11,849 nt of DNA from Myxococcota bacterium. Its GTDB lineage: Bacteria; Myxococcota; Polyangia; GCA-2747355; JAKLHH01. Each line of letters begins with the position of its first letter. The first letter of the stretch is position 1. The stretch spans positions 1-11,849 of the forward strand of contig JAKLHH010000111.1 of assembly GCA_022710245.1 (NCBI GenBank), given 5' to 3'. The translations under genes were made by a program, and so were the position numbers. The notes beneath the pieces were generated by a model. It saw only the letters and a list, made by a program, of their open reading frames with translations, searched no databases and was not told the origin of the DNA. Shown here piece after piece: positions 11,249-11,849 of this stretch.

Positions 11249-11849
11249 ATGCTGATGAAGACGTCTCGCTCCCTCCCTCGCCTGGCTCTCCTCGCGCTCG
11301 CCGCGCTGGTCCTCGCGCTCCCGTCCCCGGCGCGCGCTGACCGCAAGCTCTCGATCGCCGAGGCGCTCGAGCTCGCGTCCAGGAACAACGCCGAGCTCCA
11401 CCTCGAGGAGGCCCGCATCGACGAGGCCGTCGCCCGCCGCAAGAGCACCCGCGGCCTCTACGGCCCCAAGCTGATGGCCGACGGGAACCTCCTCGCCTGG
11501 AACTCGGCGGTGAAGTTCAACCTCAACCTCAGCCTGGATCCCGCCAAGCTCGACCTGAGCAAGCTCGGGCTCACCCCCGAGGAGGGGCTCGCGCTGGTGC
11601 AGAACGCCAACCTGCTGGGCGCGCTGTCGAAGGTGTTCGGCGGCCTCGACCTCGGCAACATCCGCGACCAGGTCACCGGCCAGCTGCAGCTCGCGCTGGC
11701 GCAGCCGCTGACCCCGCTGCTGCAGATCCACAAGGGCTACAAGGCGACCGAGCACCTCGCCGACGCCGCTGTCCACGACCGGGACAGCAAGAAGCTCGAG
11801 ATCCTCCACAAGGTGAAGGAGAGCTACCTCCAGCTGATGCAGGTGCAGC
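11249..11849 (+). CDS. TolC-family outer membrane protein, 3' partial
   Basis: The first 200 residues of a gene that runs off the window. A Sec signal peptide is present: MLMKTSRSLPR, a hydrophobic Leu/Ala stretch, and an A-R-A cleavage site at residues 28-30. The mature N-terminus LSIAEALELASRNNAELHLEEARIDEAVARRKSTRGLYGPKL is the typical opening of outer-membrane efflux proteins (LTLxEALxxAxxxNxxL), followed by strand-like segments (VKFNLNLSL). LQLALAQPLTPLLQIHKGYKATEHLADAA and a long helix leading to VKESYLQLMQVQ also fit the family. Such proteins form trimeric outer-membrane channels for type I secretion or efflux. A longer loop (about 95-145) is inserted between the strands. ATG 11249 has AGGAG 6 nt upstream; ATG 11255 is an alternative. 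Full-length members have about 420-480 residues, so more than half is missing. Pump partners would be expected downstream. Confidence 0.88.
   Translation, partial: MLMKTSRSLPRLALLALAALVLALPSPARADRKLSIAEALELASRNNAELHLEEARIDEAVARRKSTRGLYGPKLMADGNLLAWNSAVKFNLNLSLDPAKLDLSKLGLTPEEGLALVQNANLLGALSKVFGGLDLGNIRDQVTGQLQLALAQPLTPLLQIHKGYKATEHLADAAVHDRDSKKLEILHKVKESYLQLMQVQ

Noticed and set aside
1..11849. CRISPR array, transposase gene, integrase, prophage genes or rRNA
   Set aside because: No regularly spaced repeats, no recombinase motifs and no rRNA sequence were seen on either strand.

Overview
The window is very GC-rich DNA (roughly 70% or more by eye) with strong G/C third-position codon bias. 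It carries a putative ECF sigma factor, a possible sigma-54 promoter, a bacterial VIT/von Willebrand A protein, an EF-hand protein and leucine-rich-repeat sequence. This mix suggests a Myxococcota-type (former deltaproteobacterial) genome or metagenomic contig, but no rRNA or marker gene confirms it. No phage, transposase gene, CRISPR array or complete mobile element was seen.

Layout. 1-1910: the 3' part of an EF-hand-like protein gene, then a zinc-dependent medium-chain dehydrogenase/reductase, probably one operon. 1911-2766: a broken, less GC-rich leucine-rich-repeat gene on the minus strand between imperfect direct repeats. 2767-6130: a MerR-type regulator with a tandem palindromic operator in its promoter, overlapping by 4 nt a large VIT/VWA protein gene. 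6161-7591: a divergent set made of a small three-helix MotA/TolQ/ExbB-like membrane protein (minus), an ECF-like sigma factor (plus) and an overlapping small single-helix membrane protein (plus). 7592-8922: a secreted, cysteine-free protein behind a good -24/-12 (sigma-54) promoter match. 8923-9987: palindromes, a second copy of the sigma-factor 3' end from which the small membrane-protein gene has been cleanly deleted, and an unrecognised 268-aa gene whose ribosome-binding site lies in that copy. 10171-10251: tRNA-Leu(UAA), minus strand. 10272-10538: a start-less cysteine-rich reading frame. 10546-10977: a zinc-ribbon protein (minus). 11196-11849: promoter and 5' part of a TolC-family outer-membrane protein gene running off the window.

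The most interesting region is 6555-9182. The divergent sigma-factor and TolQ-like promoters carry the same two-part motif, TGTCAC-N16-CGTT, in opposite orientation. This is the architecture of ECF promoters, so the sigma factor probably activates both itself and the membrane protein. The plus-strand element places transcription start almost at the sigma-factor GTG, implying a leaderless message. The small membrane protein translated with the sigma factor is a candidate anti-sigma or signal-transmitting partner. The downstream copy B (9047-9182) shows that part of the locus was duplicated and then lost the partner gene. All functional statements are inferences from sequence reading; no database search was possible.
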